From Pterois miles (Eukaryota > Chordata > Actinopteri > Perciformes > Scorpaenidae), in the NCBI GenBank assembly GCA_947000775.1, contig CAMQGK010000058.1:2610001-2674000 (forward strand): a stretch of DNA of 64,000 nucleotides, read 5' to 3'. The notes under the pieces are model-generated. The model did not search any database. It was given only the letters and a program-made list of their open reading frames with translations, and was not told where the DNA came from. Both the position numbers and the translations under genes were made by a program. This document shows, in pieces, positions 25,401 through 37,780 of the stretch (position 1 is the first letter of the stretch; each line of letters begins with the position of its first letter).

Positions 25401-28400
25401 GACCCCTCAACCAGTGAGAACTGGAGCATTTCCCCACCAAAGTCACATTGATAACTTTAGTTAATCTTTTCTGGAAAGTAGCTCAAGGTGGATAAGTGTA
25501 GGGTAGCTATTAAATTAAAATTACTTGTCACAGGTACATTTTTATGTGGTGAAGCAAATATGTTAAGGACCAAAATGATGCTAGCTAAGGTTATGAAGGC
25601 ATGCTTTCACTCTACATTACTAGTTTGGCTTGCCAAAAAACATATCTAATTACGTTAATGCTAGCTAACGCTTGTCTCATCAACAGATACCATCTAATGT
25701 AACAGATCTGTCTGTTGCTCTAATGGCTGATCTACTGTCAGATAGTGTTTCTCTGCCTTCAGCTGGGCATATGGGATATTAAGTTTAACAGGCTGTCTGC
25801 TGATGCCATGACATGGAGGCTCCCAGTGTAGATGTCCACGTCTCTACGAGGAGGCTTCTGAGCTTCACCAGTTTCAGCTTTATGGCTGCTGAAAAAGCTC
25901 AAAGACATCTGGGCTCCTGTTTGCTTCAGAGTCCTCCAAGTGCCTTCTAGCCAGTGCTCATTTTGGCCCCTGATTTACATTTAGTTTTAGTATTTTGATG
26001 AAAATGTATTAGTGTTTTTTGTCAAATTTGATTTTTGTTCATCTAGTTTATTTTTTACTATTCTATACCACGTTACTTCTACTAAATATTGATGTCAGGG
26101 TTTCCGTAGTCGGTCCACGTGTCCTGGGAGATTTCAATGCCCTGGACAAATGGGGCAAATTCCCATCAATATTATCTGTTATTGAGCTTAAAAACAATTG
26201 ACAGGCAGGCTGTATAAGAACGACATTCATTTTGTCTGGAGCCAGAGCTTCAGTGGTGCCCGTGACTTCAGACTGCATCTCATACTCATTGTCCTCATTG
26301 TCATTAGGCCTGTTTGCTTTCAGATAATACTTGTTAAGGTTTGCTGGTTTGGCCAAATCCAATCTGTCTCGCTCGTTGCCATTTGCTGGTATGGTGGTTA
26401 GGCGGGCTGCAGCATTCAGTCTGAATGATCGCTTTAGGCTGAGCCTCGTCTGGCAGAAAGCGCTGGCAGGGCGCTGGGGAGCGCTTCATTCACGGTGACG
26501 CTACACGACACTCAGACTCAATCTGAGCACACTGTTGAGCAGAGTGAAGCACCAATAAAACCAATTTAAGAGATTTAAATACTGTATGTCGGACTTTAAC
26601 AGAAACCCCAGAGAGAGTAGCTGCTACTTAGTGGCAGCTAATGAGGATCCAAATAAAGAATAATAAAGGGGTGATTACTGCAATCATGTTTTTGTTTTAT
26701 AGTTTGTACTAAAACTTATTTTTTTTCTGTTGATCAGTGTCAAAAAGCCTAAACGCACAAATTTCACATGTTATCATAAAAGGTAACTCATGAAAAAAAA
26801 AATAGTTAGGTGAATACTTTATATAGGCATAACACACACACACACACACATACATACGCACATACACACACACACACTTCGTACTCAACAAAACACAAGT
26901 CATTTACAGGCATGCAGCAACAAATTTTGTAATAACTGTTGAATTATGTAATACCTTCGCAAACTAAAGACAACATAACATTAGTTAATGTGCTGGGAGA
27001 CTCATGTTATTGTACTTTTGTAGTTAAATGATTTGTCTGTAAATGCAATTTATAGTCTTTCTGTCCACCGAGAGTGAGATTTTGTTTAATTTTGCCAAGT
27101 TATTACATGATCCAGTGGTTGTTATGTTAGCCAGTGTTACACAAATTATGACAAAAATGTCTACTTACAGACGTATCGCAGCCAACAACATGAAATCTGC
27201 ATGGTGCTTTAAATTTACTGCAGAACTTAATATGGTCCACATACTGCAAAACAAAACAAAAAATGAAAGAAGCTGATGATCTATAGAGGACGTTGTAGAA
27301 GTTGATCCCTAGCTAAATGGTAAATGAGATCAATCCAACAGAATCATGGGAAATCACTCGAAAAGAAATATCTGGGATACCTTTTCTCTGGGGATCTTTT
27401 TCTTTGCACAGCCTTCACAAATCATCGGGTACTTTGGACAGATTTCATCATGAGCCTAAAAAGAAGTATGTAAACTTAGTTCACAATAAGAGAAGTGCAT
27501 ATATATGGTGCAGTTGGCATCAGGATTTTTACAACAGTTTTACTAAATATATGTTGAGGTAAGTTTTCCTCACTATTTAACAGTGTGTGAGTTTTTGTCA
27601 CTGTTCACCTGTATATGAATGAGACAGTCATGTTGATGGGACAGAGTTTAATATCCAAAAAGTTAATTTTAATGCATATATATTATTACTCTTGTCTTAC
27701 TTCTATCTAGGGAGTTCCAGCCAGTACTTGAATTGGATCAGTTTCTTAATTCAGCAGTTAAAGAATATGATCATCATATGAGGCTTGAATATATTCATAT
27801 TAGGGCTGTCAACATTAAAGCAATAATAACGCATTAACCTAAATTTGTTTTACTGGCAATTTCTTCAATGTCTTAACACAATCCATCCTTCAGAAATCAG
27901 AAAACACAAGGAATCCACTGGTACCATCTACCGCTGGCAACATTTTGGTGAATAAACACAGGCATGGACATTTCAAAGGGGTCCCTTGACCTCTGACCTC
28001 CAGATGTGTGGATGTAAATGGGTTCTCTGGGTCCCCACCAGTCTCCCCCTTACAGACATGCCCACTTTATGATAGTCCCAGTCAGTCTGGATCAAGTCCT
28101 AGTCAAGTCAGCACTCTGACACACTGACAGCTGTTGTTGTCTGTTGGGCTGCAGTTTGTCATGTTCTGATTGGAGCTTTTTTTATTAAAAAATTATTAGA
28201 GGATAAACCAGTTGAGATGCACCATCTCATTTTCTAGGGGTCCTCGGGCACAAAACGTAGAAGTTAAACATTTAAGCACATAAATAAAAACAAAACCATA
28301 AATTCAACAACAGAACAATCAACACAGTAACATAACATGAAAATAACATGAAAATAATTAACATCAAAGTAATGATTAAAATAATAATAAAATAACATTA

Positions 28401-31400
28401 TGTCAAAATACTGAGTTCATAAACTAAAGCAAAGAAAATACAACCAAAAACAAGAACAAGTAGATTTAAGATTAGTCGGTAAAGCGGTGTTCTTGATCTG
28501 AGTAAATTAGGCAAATGATTCCAGTCTGATGATGAACTTTAAATCACGTCTCCCAAATTAATAAAGGTTGCTGGATATGATGATCTGAATGGGACTACAA
28601 GCTGTTTTAAGTTTAAAGGATAACTGAAGTAAATGCATTTGAAAACAAAAAGCAGCCAATAAAAAACAGCATATTTTTATGCTAAAGTCAGAACCTGTCA
28701 GGGTTTCTGGACAATATCTATCATTGGTTTGTGTTGTTAATTGATTTCCAATAATAAATATATACATATATTTGTATAAAGCACTCCCACTCATGCCCAC
28801 TCCCATGTTGATAAGAGTATTAAATACTTGACTAATCTCTCTTTACGGTACATTTTGAACAGATAAAAATGTGTGATTAATTTGTGATTAATCACAATTA
28901 ACTATGGACAGTCCTGATTTGTATTTATATGCATTACTTAGTAATATATCCCACTTTAACGGTATGTAGGTAATGAAATGCATGCAAAAATACATATGCA
29001 TTTCATTACAACATACATTTCCACAGTTTTTACACACATGTATCCTACTTGGTTAATACAAACTTTTTACACAAATATAATATTGCATAAAAACTACAAT
29101 GAAACCACCTGAAAATAAGACATCTGTTGGCCTACAGACTGAATTGGATAATGAGAAAGAATATTAAAGGCAAGTCCATAATAAACGGGCAAAACTGCAT
29201 TTATTTAGCTCCAAAGATGCAGTCACCTGAAAGGTCACCTTGAATTAAGCTACAGTGTCAAATCAACTGAAAACTTAATTCATTCCTTTATCCCCTAAAT
29301 CAACATTGCTCCTTTAATAATAGTAAATTCACAGCATGACAGAACAAAAAGGGAGAGGAGAGAAAGCGTGAGGATAGTATTTAACTTGATACTGTTGCTT
29401 CAGCTGAAAACCTGCAGGCCTTCATAGCTTGTTGTCACACTTTGTTTTTGATATGCACCTTTCGCTTTCACCTCACACTCTAACTTTGCCTCACATCTGC
29501 CCTTCAAGCCTCGTCCACCCCTCCTACAGTAAGTGTAAGTGATATCAGCTGTTTCTATACAGGTGGGGCTTTTGTAACCCTTCCTACAATAGTAGACCAG
29601 AGGTACAATGTGGATAATGAATAATCCTCACCAGAGTTTTCAAGTCAGCTTGTCAGTTGTCAGTAGTTAGTGGTAGGGTTGGTAATGCTGAGAAACCAGC
29701 AAGAATACACTAGATTTTAACTATGATTCGACTGAAAAACCAGCCAAAGCTCCAAAGGCCCCTAAACTTCAGACCTCCCTCCAGATGATCATTACGTAGG
29801 TAGACAGGTAGGTAGGTATGTAGACAGACTGTCCTCCCTCCAGAGACACTCCCCCAACACTATCATAATGAACATTAACAACAAGCATGGCTACTGTTAG
29901 TTGTCTTAGCTGTCAAGATAGCAGCTAGTGGAGGACTCTGGTGATGGCAGTGATCACAGGCAGGTACGTAGGCAGGCAGTCCATCCAATCATTTTGATCG
30001 ACTGCAGGCAGTCCAGCCAATCATTTTGATCGACTGGGCGGGTTTATTACAGTCCTGCGACAGCCACAGATAGCACATTTGCTTTCTTTTTTTGTTAGAG
30101 CATTTGATTTACTGACTGCTGTCAGGACGTAACGAGAATTTCAACAGATATAACAATCTATTTCCCTTTCTCTTCCTCCTCCCCTTTTATCTCCTCTCTA
30201 TTGATGATGTGCCATCTCTCTGTTGTTCGACCAATAGGCTTCCACGTTGATGGAGAACTGGTTAGTGTAACACAATATACTGTAAGTGTGCGAGCTACTG
30301 CTGAATGCTGACAGTGACCCTGATTAAGACCTATGTTGGTCATTTAAAACAATAATTACTATGTAAAAACACTACAGTGTGCCTTGGGTTATGTTTTTGA
30401 GGAGACTTTCATTGGGTAGTTTTTTCCACCCATGCAATGAGCCCTTACCACGGACATTTAATAACTGGAGTAAACAGGCATGCAGGAATTATATTACGAT
30501 ATTAAAATACAATATACCCCGGAAACATCTCCCTAAATGAAGTCACATACAGTGAAGTACTTGAACAGTGTTTGATTATAGTACTACAGAGAAGCCTGAC
30601 CTTGATGTTCTTTAACAGGAAGGGTTCTTTGCAGTATTTGCAGTTGAGCGTCCTCTCGGGACATTCCCTCTCGTTGTGGCGCTCCTGTTCGTTGGCTCTC
30701 ATCAGCTCTTTGCAGGAGGGACACAGGATGATCATGAAGTCACAGTTGCCCTCATGGCTGGCCTGCAGGTGACCAACAAAACAGCTTTAACGTCTTTGAT
30801 AATGTTCACTTGTTGTTTGATGAACTCAGCTGCACCTCTGAGTGTGGCGGACACATCATGTATATAATTAAGTTATGCTGGTTCTTTACATAACATTAGT
30901 CCAGAATATAATTCAAGTTCAACATGACATGCTGCTTTATTCAGAGACTTTTATTAAAGTCAACACTTCAGCGACAAGGTGATCAGGTTATGACGTGAAA
31001 TAGAAATTTCACATGTGTAGGTAGGTATTTACGGTAACTTGAAAGTTTCAAAGAATAAGTTAAAAATACAAAGTCAATAATAATAAAAAAAAAAAAAAAC
31101 ACAGATGTATGCAAAAATCGCACATTGCTGATGTTAATTAGAAAATAATTTATAAATAAGTCAAAACATTATTTCATTGTAGTCTTTTGTCTGCAATAGA
31201 ACATTGTTATAATTTAACGGTGAGTGTGCAGTAAAAACGTAAATGACGACGCTCCAAACAGTAGAAACTGACTACATTCAGGAAGCGACTGAGGTAATGA
31301 GAATATTAGTTGGTTATATGAAATGTTGTATTTTCAGAAGGGTTTCTCATGTTGGCAACTTGCTCTACTTGGTGAAGAGAAATAACACATGTTGACTACA

Positions 31401-34400
31401 GTTTGTAACATCACTAAAATGATTTCATTAAAGGAGACGCACACATTGGCTTCTCACAAGCCAGTCAAGCAGACCGGGCTTTTTCAGGAGGGAGGCTTCA
31501 AGAGACAGGCGCTAAACGGACAGAGGGTGAATACAGGTATAGTCAGACAGACAGTAGGAGCTTCATAGAACTGGATTATAAGCCTTCAAATGGGCTACAC
31601 TATCTTAAATTTGCCTCTTTCAGTTTGTTTTTTGTGAAGTGGAACCAACTCAGCACTTATTTTGAGATATCCGGCGGTGTGTACTTTTTATCCAAATAAA
31701 TACGTACTAACTCTAAAGCCGGAGACACTGCCTTCAGTATTTATGCGCCACTAGATGGAACCATAGACATACAGTAATGAATGTGGGGGGCATATTGGAC
31801 ACATATTGGACAGGGAAAGACTGGCCTGTAACCCTAGACCAGTGAACGGGGAGCTGCTGTTTTTCTGGATAAAAAGCACTATAACGACTACATTTATATT
31901 AAATGGCTTATGATCTACAAAGAGTAGAAAAATAAAGGTTTGTCTCCTGTTACTGGATAGTTGAGCTCTAATCGCTGCTAGACGCTCAGGAGATCAGTGT
32001 TCACCGTCGGCTGACATGAACTGAATTACTGACCCGAAAATAATTAATTTATCAGAAGGAATTATTAAAACACACATTGGCTTTGGATTATTTTCCTTGT
32101 TTATGGTTGATACTTGTGGAGAGGTCCCTGTATAATATAATATAATATAATATAATATACAATGAAATGTCTGATTGAAAGCAATCAGGCTTTCAGTCTA
32201 TAGGCTACAACTAACACTGCTACAGCAATTACTATTACGTACTCACTAATAAGAGCACTCAGAATAACAGGCAAACAGTAGTACATAATTAAATAATGGC
32301 AACAATAAATATTAGCATAATAATATTAATTATGATCTGAATCTATTAAAATAATGGTGATAATACAGCAATTATAGAAATAAAAAAATCACGACATGCC
32401 ATCAGTTTTATTGTTTGCAATATTAGACACATATCGTTTTTAATATGCATCATACACTTCATGTTTTAAACACGATATTATGTTGTTATTATGATGTACA
32501 TGAACATCAGTAAGCTAACATTAGCTTATATTGATTAGTAATAATAATAAGGAACATTAACTAGCTCTTATCGGATTTGATAACTTGAACAGCTGATAAT
32601 TTGAAAAAATGCTCATAAGAAAATGTGATATGATAGTACTAGTTTTTAATATTTACCTAATAGCTGATTGAATCACACTATATCGAAGGACAGACCAGTG
32701 AGTCATGAACCGGAAGCAGAAACGTTAAAAAATTTAACAGGTTTTCACCAAAATCTTTGGAGAAAAGAAAAAAAAAAACCTTAACGATACTCCTCGTAGA
32801 TCATAAACATTATGTTATGTTATTTACATTATTACATTATATAAAAAAACTCATTGAAATTGGTTGAGAAATGTCAACTTTATATCCAGAAAAACAGCAT
32901 CTCCCCTGTTCACTCGTATGTGTTTCCGGGCCAGTCTTCCTGGTCCAATATGGCGCCCACGTCACATTGTGTTGTATTTTATAGTGTACGAAATGTGCTA
33001 CATAAATAAGTTTGAGTTGTACAAGAAACAATGTTTTGAAAGAGCCGAGGTCTCAGTAAGCAGCTGGTAGAGGAGACGACGCTGTGAATTCGGTTTAAGA
33101 CGTCTGACTGGGAGGTGGGAGCAGGTGTTCATTTCATATTAGTACGCACCTCGAACTCTTTGATAGTTCCCGTCCACGTGCATCCCTCATTGGGACAGAC
33201 AGCTGCCAAGGCCTCCACCTCTCTCCGAGCTGCATTGTCAGGGAAAGCCTGCATGGAGAAGCAGAGGTTGTTGTTCAGGTTGTGTCTTCAGTTACAGTCA
33301 GAGAGGTGGTGTTATAAACACTCTGCATCAGTTTCCACAGGATCTCACTTTTCTCCCCTGGCTCTAATTTCTCCAGCACATATAGTCTTTGTAGGGACAC
33401 AGGACTATAGTTGATCCATCTATTGTCTACGCTGCCAAGAATCATAGAGCAATCAAAGTTTTTGTTGTGTTGGCTCAATACTCCAGCACATTGGACCTGA
33501 AAACAAACAATGGCTATGACGTTATAGTGCTGACTCTACAGAGTTTTTATATCCACAAAAATGTTGGCTCTCATCATCTGCAACCCACAGATACCGAACC
33601 AGGCTGAACTCCATTCCAATGACAGACTCTTCATTATGTTAACAAACTAGGAACTTAAAGTTACTACGAAGAACGTGTGGACAAAAGCATCAGTGTGTCC
33701 GAGCACCGAGTTCAGAGTTTGAAAACTTCTCATTTTACTGCACAGTCTGCCCAGCACAGTCCTGGTCCTGGTTCTCCCGTGCCTCAAGCGGGCCCAGTAC
33801 AGCCTGGGCCTCCAGCAGCGCGGCATCGGCATTGGCCGAGGCAAAGCTCTGCTCCTGGTGGAGGACGAGCCGCCGCTGCCGGGCACAGAGCTCTCATCCT
33901 CCCACTTGAGCTCCAGCTGCAGGTCAAAGGCGGCAGCGAAGCCGGATCTGGGTCTGTCTACAGTGGGCTGGTTGCTGGCTGGAGTCTTAGCTAATGGAGT
34001 TTCTGGTGAACCTGCATGATTTCGTCAGATTTTGCATGGACTCTGACCCGGTGGCACCGATGACAATCATTAAGACTACCTATATAGGAAAAGTCAGTCT
34101 TCTCGCTGACAGTCTCGTGGTCTTATGTAGGTCATACAGAGATTGTTTCATAAGCAGTTAAAAGTTCCTTGTAGTAACTTTAAAAGCATTCTAATGCAAT
34201 ATTTCATGTAACTGTGAGGAAAAAAAGCATCGTGGGGTGAAAATGTACGTACACCGCCTTGCTTGAGGATGGAGGTGGGTTCCTCAAACAAGTCTTCTTT
34301 GATGCAAGCACTGCATTTCTGTGGTCCAGAACTTGAAGGGAGGAAAAGCAAATATGATATTAGTATGGATACTGTGCCGATATTAAACTACTATCTACCA

Positions 34401-37400
34401 TGTGTCAGACAATATAGATGCTAAACATTATCATCACCGATCTCCAGATGCTGTGAAAGTCTGTCGAGTTCACTCTTGACCCTGGGATCAGTGATTATGA
34501 CAGTAAAATCTCAACTCAGCAGTTCGTCTGAGCTTTCAACTGCAACTCATGGTCTTCAAGTGAACAGCAGGCCAATGACTGCAGCTCCATTTGCTGATGA
34601 GGACCTTGAGACAGTGTTTTAGTATTCAAGATCAGTCTTGGTCTCGAAGGTCGGAGATGAAATCGACCTCATTTTTACTCTGTCTTGTCTTGTCTCCGAC
34701 AAAGAGGACTCAAGATTTTATATCAAGACCAGTCAAGACCATAACAGCAGGGATATCACTAAATCAGTGCATGTGATTCAACCAATAACCAATAACTTGA
34801 TTCATCTCTAATCTGCATTTTTTGTTACTGTTAACAGCTATCACGCCATCCCGACCCCCCTTCACAGGCACTACAGGACAGAAAACTGTATGGAGTTGGG
34901 TTGACGGTAGAACACGGGAGCAGAATAAAGATGGCTGAGTTGATTTCAGCTCCTTAGTGACAAAGGAAAACCCACACACATAAACTTCACCTCGACACTG
35001 TAATCTTCATTTGTTTTCTGTGGGTGATTTTATCTTTTTATGTGAATGTGGATCAGTCTCATGGTTGGTATAAGTGTGTCATGCAGTGTGGAACTCACAA
35101 TAGTCTGGTCTTGGACTGGAATTGATCTCAACCGATCAAGACCGAGACAAAAGCAAGACTTTGAGTCTGGATAGCCTCTGGTCCTGGGCTCGGTTTAGGT
35201 GGTCTTGACTACAACACTGCCATGAGATGAAGGCTCCAATAAAGCTGGTAAGTGGATTTAGAATTGAGATCACACATATAGATCAGAAACGATGTGTTGA
35301 TTCAGCGATTAAGCCGATCAACAAAACAAATTAAATCAACAACTATTCTGATTAAAGATTTTTTTGATTAATCAGTGTAGTCATTTTTCAAGCAAAACTG
35401 ACAAATATTTCCCGGTTCCAGCTCCAGCTACAGTTTTGTTTATCATTCTAAAGTGAATATATTTGGGTTTTGGCCAGTTGGTAGAAAAAAAAAACTAATC
35501 ATCTGAATATGTAAATGTTTGCTGTAGGAAAATATGATTGTTGGCATGTTATAAACAAAACAATTAGCTGATTCATCGAGAAAAACGTTGACAGATTAAT
35601 CAATAATGAAAATAATCATCAGCTGCAGCCCTACACACATTCTATAGTCTTCCCTGTCATTTTATTGAAGATATTGCAGAAGTTAGAGGCGCTAGCTTTA
35701 GTACCAAACTTCATAACAAAATATGGTAAAGCTACAAGTTGGTGGATTGTTTACATGTATATTCACACAAGAAACCACACCACCGTGACAAAAGGTGATA
35801 ACAAGGAAGAATAGCATGTCTGTATTAGTTGTAATAGTTTCATTCCTGGAGACTCGGTGTCTCGGTACACACCTTAACAAGTTTCTGTCGGGTTCAGCAC
35901 ACACACAGACCCAGAAACCAACCAGCACTCCTATGTGGGAATATTACAGCCTGGTAACTTCTCTGTGTCACATAGTTGTGTACATTTGATCTGCTAAAAC
36001 AAAATTAAGGAATATGGACAATGTATGAATAATATAAACTAGCATAATAAATGTCTGGATTTCAGCAGAGGGACCTGGGAGAGTAATAACATAATGCAGG
36101 ACCTGCTTTATTATTATTTATATTTTACAGCCGTGTAAACACAAAATCAGCTCTAATTAAGGTTTGGATTAGATTATTATTATTATTTTATTATCAGAAA
36201 GGTCAAATCTACTGGATTTTCACTTGAGGAAGCCTGATTTCTTGGTCATATGTACCAGGTTCAGTTAACTTAATTATTACATTTGTATTCACTGTAGTCA
36301 CATAATGTACTACACTGGTAGTCATCTCTAATGGTACTACAGAGTCAGAATGTGATCTGAGCTAACACTGGGTTTCTGATTAAGGCCATACGCTTAACAA
36401 AGCCTGCAGACTGAGAGTGTTGCCGTGGCAGCAAACATCAGGTTGCTGTTTCCACCAACTATTGCTGATCTGAAATACAACTAAAGATGAAAATGGGAAA
36501 AATGGCACACACACATGCGCACTGTAAGAAAGAGAAAGCAGTGATCTCACAGCCAAGCTGGTCTCACTGCAACGTTAGTGCTAATCAAAAAAATAATATC
36601 AGTCTATACGGGGTTTTTATATGATCTATGCTTTAAAAAATTGAAAGGCTGTCATTCTAATAAAGAAAAACTATTGAAAAGTACACGTAGTATGTACTGG
36701 ATAGACCCTCGTCGGATCTACCAAATGGATAAAGGTCATCCCAAACTCCGATCAGAAAATGTCCTGTTTAATTTTAGCTCGCTTATCGACGAAAGATACA
36801 AAATGAATTGAATATATTGTGAAGATTTTAACAGTTTCAGGACCTTCTAGTAAATTCGGCATACATCACCTTGATATTACTTTAACACAATACGCTGTCA
36901 AGTTCAACTCTTCACGTCTACACCGCCGGCTCGGGCCAGCCACAGCAGATGCTAGCGGGACTAGACCACCGGGACAACCCGTCACACGGGTCGAGATTTT
37001 ATTAACATCTAGTGCTGTTTGGTGATTTACATGCACGCCGAATTTTGCAGTGGGTCTTTAGTCTATATATCGTGACTTGTCTTTGTGGTCGTATATAGCG
37101 TTACTTGTTATAATAAGCAGGGCAGTCTTAAATTGAAAGCTATTTGAAGGAGGGCTGGTGGCAAACTCTGGTTGCTCATATGGGCTACCCATCTAGCTAG
37201 CTCCCTATGACACCACTCACCTCACAATTTTGTTGAAACAGAACGAACAAAAGCGGTGACCACACTGAGCTTGCAAGGGCCTCCTCAACACTTTCTGGCA
37301 CGAGTTGCACAGATGCTTGTCCTCGAGGTTGTTGGCCAGTATTTTCTTTGGGAAGCCCGGTTTGTTTCCTTCCAGGGAAGATGGTGGAGACGGCTCCTGT

Positions 37401-37408
37401 GCAGCCAT
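22485..37408 (-). CDS. traf2: TNF receptor-associated factor 2 (TRAF2)
   Basis: TRAF2 is a cytoplasmic RING adaptor that trimerises and binds TNF-receptor-family tails to drive NF-kB and JNK signalling. Exons read, 5' to 3' on the minus strand: 37408-37221, 34331-34253, 33248-33150, 30762-30601, 24814-24327, 24024-23847, 23723-23575, 22703-22485. They encode a RING (CNSC, CGHRFCSFC, CSAC), a stretch starting AFPDNAARREVE, a zinc-finger segment (CDFMIILCPSC), a coiled coil ending STFENIVCVLNREMER, and a MATH/TRAF-C domain from STYDG-like YDGIFVWKISDF to FIKAIVDLTGL. All junctions carry GT-AG and phases agree within each block. The segment between exons 4 and 5, about 50 residues of middle zinc fingers in human TRAF2, was not found. 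The start lies in AATAATGG, a fair initiation context. About 519 residues are accounted for. traf2a versus traf2b cannot be decided. Confidence 0.93.
23358..23520 (+). repeat. Fragment of a hAT-like TIR element end
   Basis: GTTAACGTGATAATAACGTT, ACACCACTAATTTCTTTAAC and GGCTCAGTTTTAAAGCTAG match the left end of a common teleost non-autonomous element; a longer copy lies at 27801-28915. It sits in the last traf2 intron. Confidence 0.6.
24500..24660 (-). other. traf2: GC-rich Gly/Ala/Ser/Pro linker within the traf2 coiled-coil exon
   Basis: Within the 488-nt coiled-coil exon, codons for MSQLGGGGAASVQG followed by an Ala/Thr/Pro-rich run separate two heptad-rich stretches (ESLQPQSLEVASHKLQELHQ before, QSEKTKVAELSRRCQELELK after). 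Human TRAF2 as I recall it lacks an insert of this kind. The segment is markedly richer in G+C than its surroundings. Confidence 0.6.
26828..26878. repeat. (CA)n microsatellite, interrupted
   Basis: AC dinucleotides with ATACATACGCAC interruptions, in the large traf2 intron. Confidence 0.9.
27801..28915 (+). mobile_element. Non-autonomous hAT-like TIR element with a nested insertion
   Basis: The left end is AGGGCTGTCAACATTAAAGC and the right part ends GATTAATCACAATTAACTAT then GGACAGTCCT. Internal blocks GGGTCCCTTGACCTCTGACC, ACAGACATGCCCACTTTATG and CACTGACAGCTGTTGTTG are those of a widespread teleost element. The right terminus looks truncated and no clear target duplication was seen. About 28180-28665 is foreign to it. 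It lies in the traf2 intron from which the zinc-finger exon is missing. Confidence 0.7.
28180..28665 (+). repeat. Repeat nested inside the hAT-like element
   Basis: Begins near AGAGGATAAACCAGTTGAGA and includes GTGTTCTTGATCTGAGTAAA and GATCTGAATGGGACTACAAG. The host element is interrupted at GGAGCTTTTTTTAT and resumes at TTTTTATGCTAAAGTC. Edges are approximate. Confidence 0.5.
29974..30037. repeat. Two tandem 32-bp units
   Basis: AGGCAGTCCATCCAATCATT plus TTGATCGACTGC is repeated once with two mismatches (30006-30037). Confidence 0.85.
31783..32960 (+). mobile_element. Long-TIR DNA transposon, copy 1 (non-autonomous)
   Basis: The ends are inverted repeats of roughly 200 bases. From both ends inward come CATATTGGAC, AGGAAAGACTGGCC or equivalent, GTGAACGGGGAG, CTGTTTTTCTGGATA and TTTATGATCTAC.AGAGTA. 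No transposase frame lies between. The interior shares ACACTGCTACAGCAATTACT with the copy at 37781-38807, which has the opposite orientation. It sits in traf2 intron 3, and no target-site duplication could be fixed. Confidence 0.75.
34590..35220 (+). repeat. Dispersed repeat rich in GTCTTGGTC/GACCAAGAC words
   Basis: Starts around GATCAGTCTTGGTCTCGAAG and ends with GGTCTTGACTACAACACTGC, a 3' end I recognise from fish repeats. A related scrap (GAGACCAAGACCAAGACAG) is at 24083-24103. It occupies much of traf2 intron 1; family not named. Confidence 0.45.
35275..35632 (-). mobile_element. hAT-like non-autonomous element, AGGGCTGCA end
   Basis: Read on the minus strand it begins AGGGCTGCAGCTGATGATTA, then TTTTCATTATTGATTAATCT; internal matches include AACAATTAGCTGATTCATCG. 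This end is typical of the hAT-type 'AGGGCTGCAACTAACGATTA' repeats of fishes. It lies in traf2 intron 1. Confidence 0.6.
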
Positions 37409-37780
37409 TATTCCCCTTGAACAATATCGAGGTACTCAGCGGGGTGTGTTCAAGACAGCAAACACAGCTGAATGGATTTTTAGGAATAATCGCCAACGCC
37501 GACCCATTGCTCTTTGACAGTTTATTAAAATACAAATCCCTGATTGTGTTCAGAGCGCATCACGACATTTGATCCTCGTTTGCACTGACAAATGAGAGCA
37601 GGCGTTTTCCTGTGATAGATGTGACAGCTGAGGATGCTGCGTTCAGCTGCGGGTCAATACGTCTACCGGTAGGGGGCGCACGCCCCAGAGGAGAGCAGCC
37701 AGACGGGTACCAGCATCAGGAAGCAGGCTGCGATGAGCCGGACCGGACCGGACCCACAGACGCACCGCATACGACTATGA
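37409..37780 (-). promoter_or_regulatory. traf2: traf2 5' UTR and promoter-proximal region
   Basis: This stretch upstream of the traf2 ATG becomes CpG- and GC-rich at 37660-37770 (ACCGGTAGGGGGCGCACGCC, then CGGACCGGACCGG). I see no TATA box and cannot fix the start site or say whether a separate non-coding exon exists. The GC-rich part abuts the transposon copy at 37781. Confidence 0.45.

Noticed and set aside
26063..26362. 99-codon minus-strand frame starting MDLAKPANLNKYYLKANRPN
   Set aside because: It lies in the traf2 intron and does not resemble the missing TRAF zinc fingers (no cysteines in the expected spacing). It might be a transposon scrap, but I could not name it.
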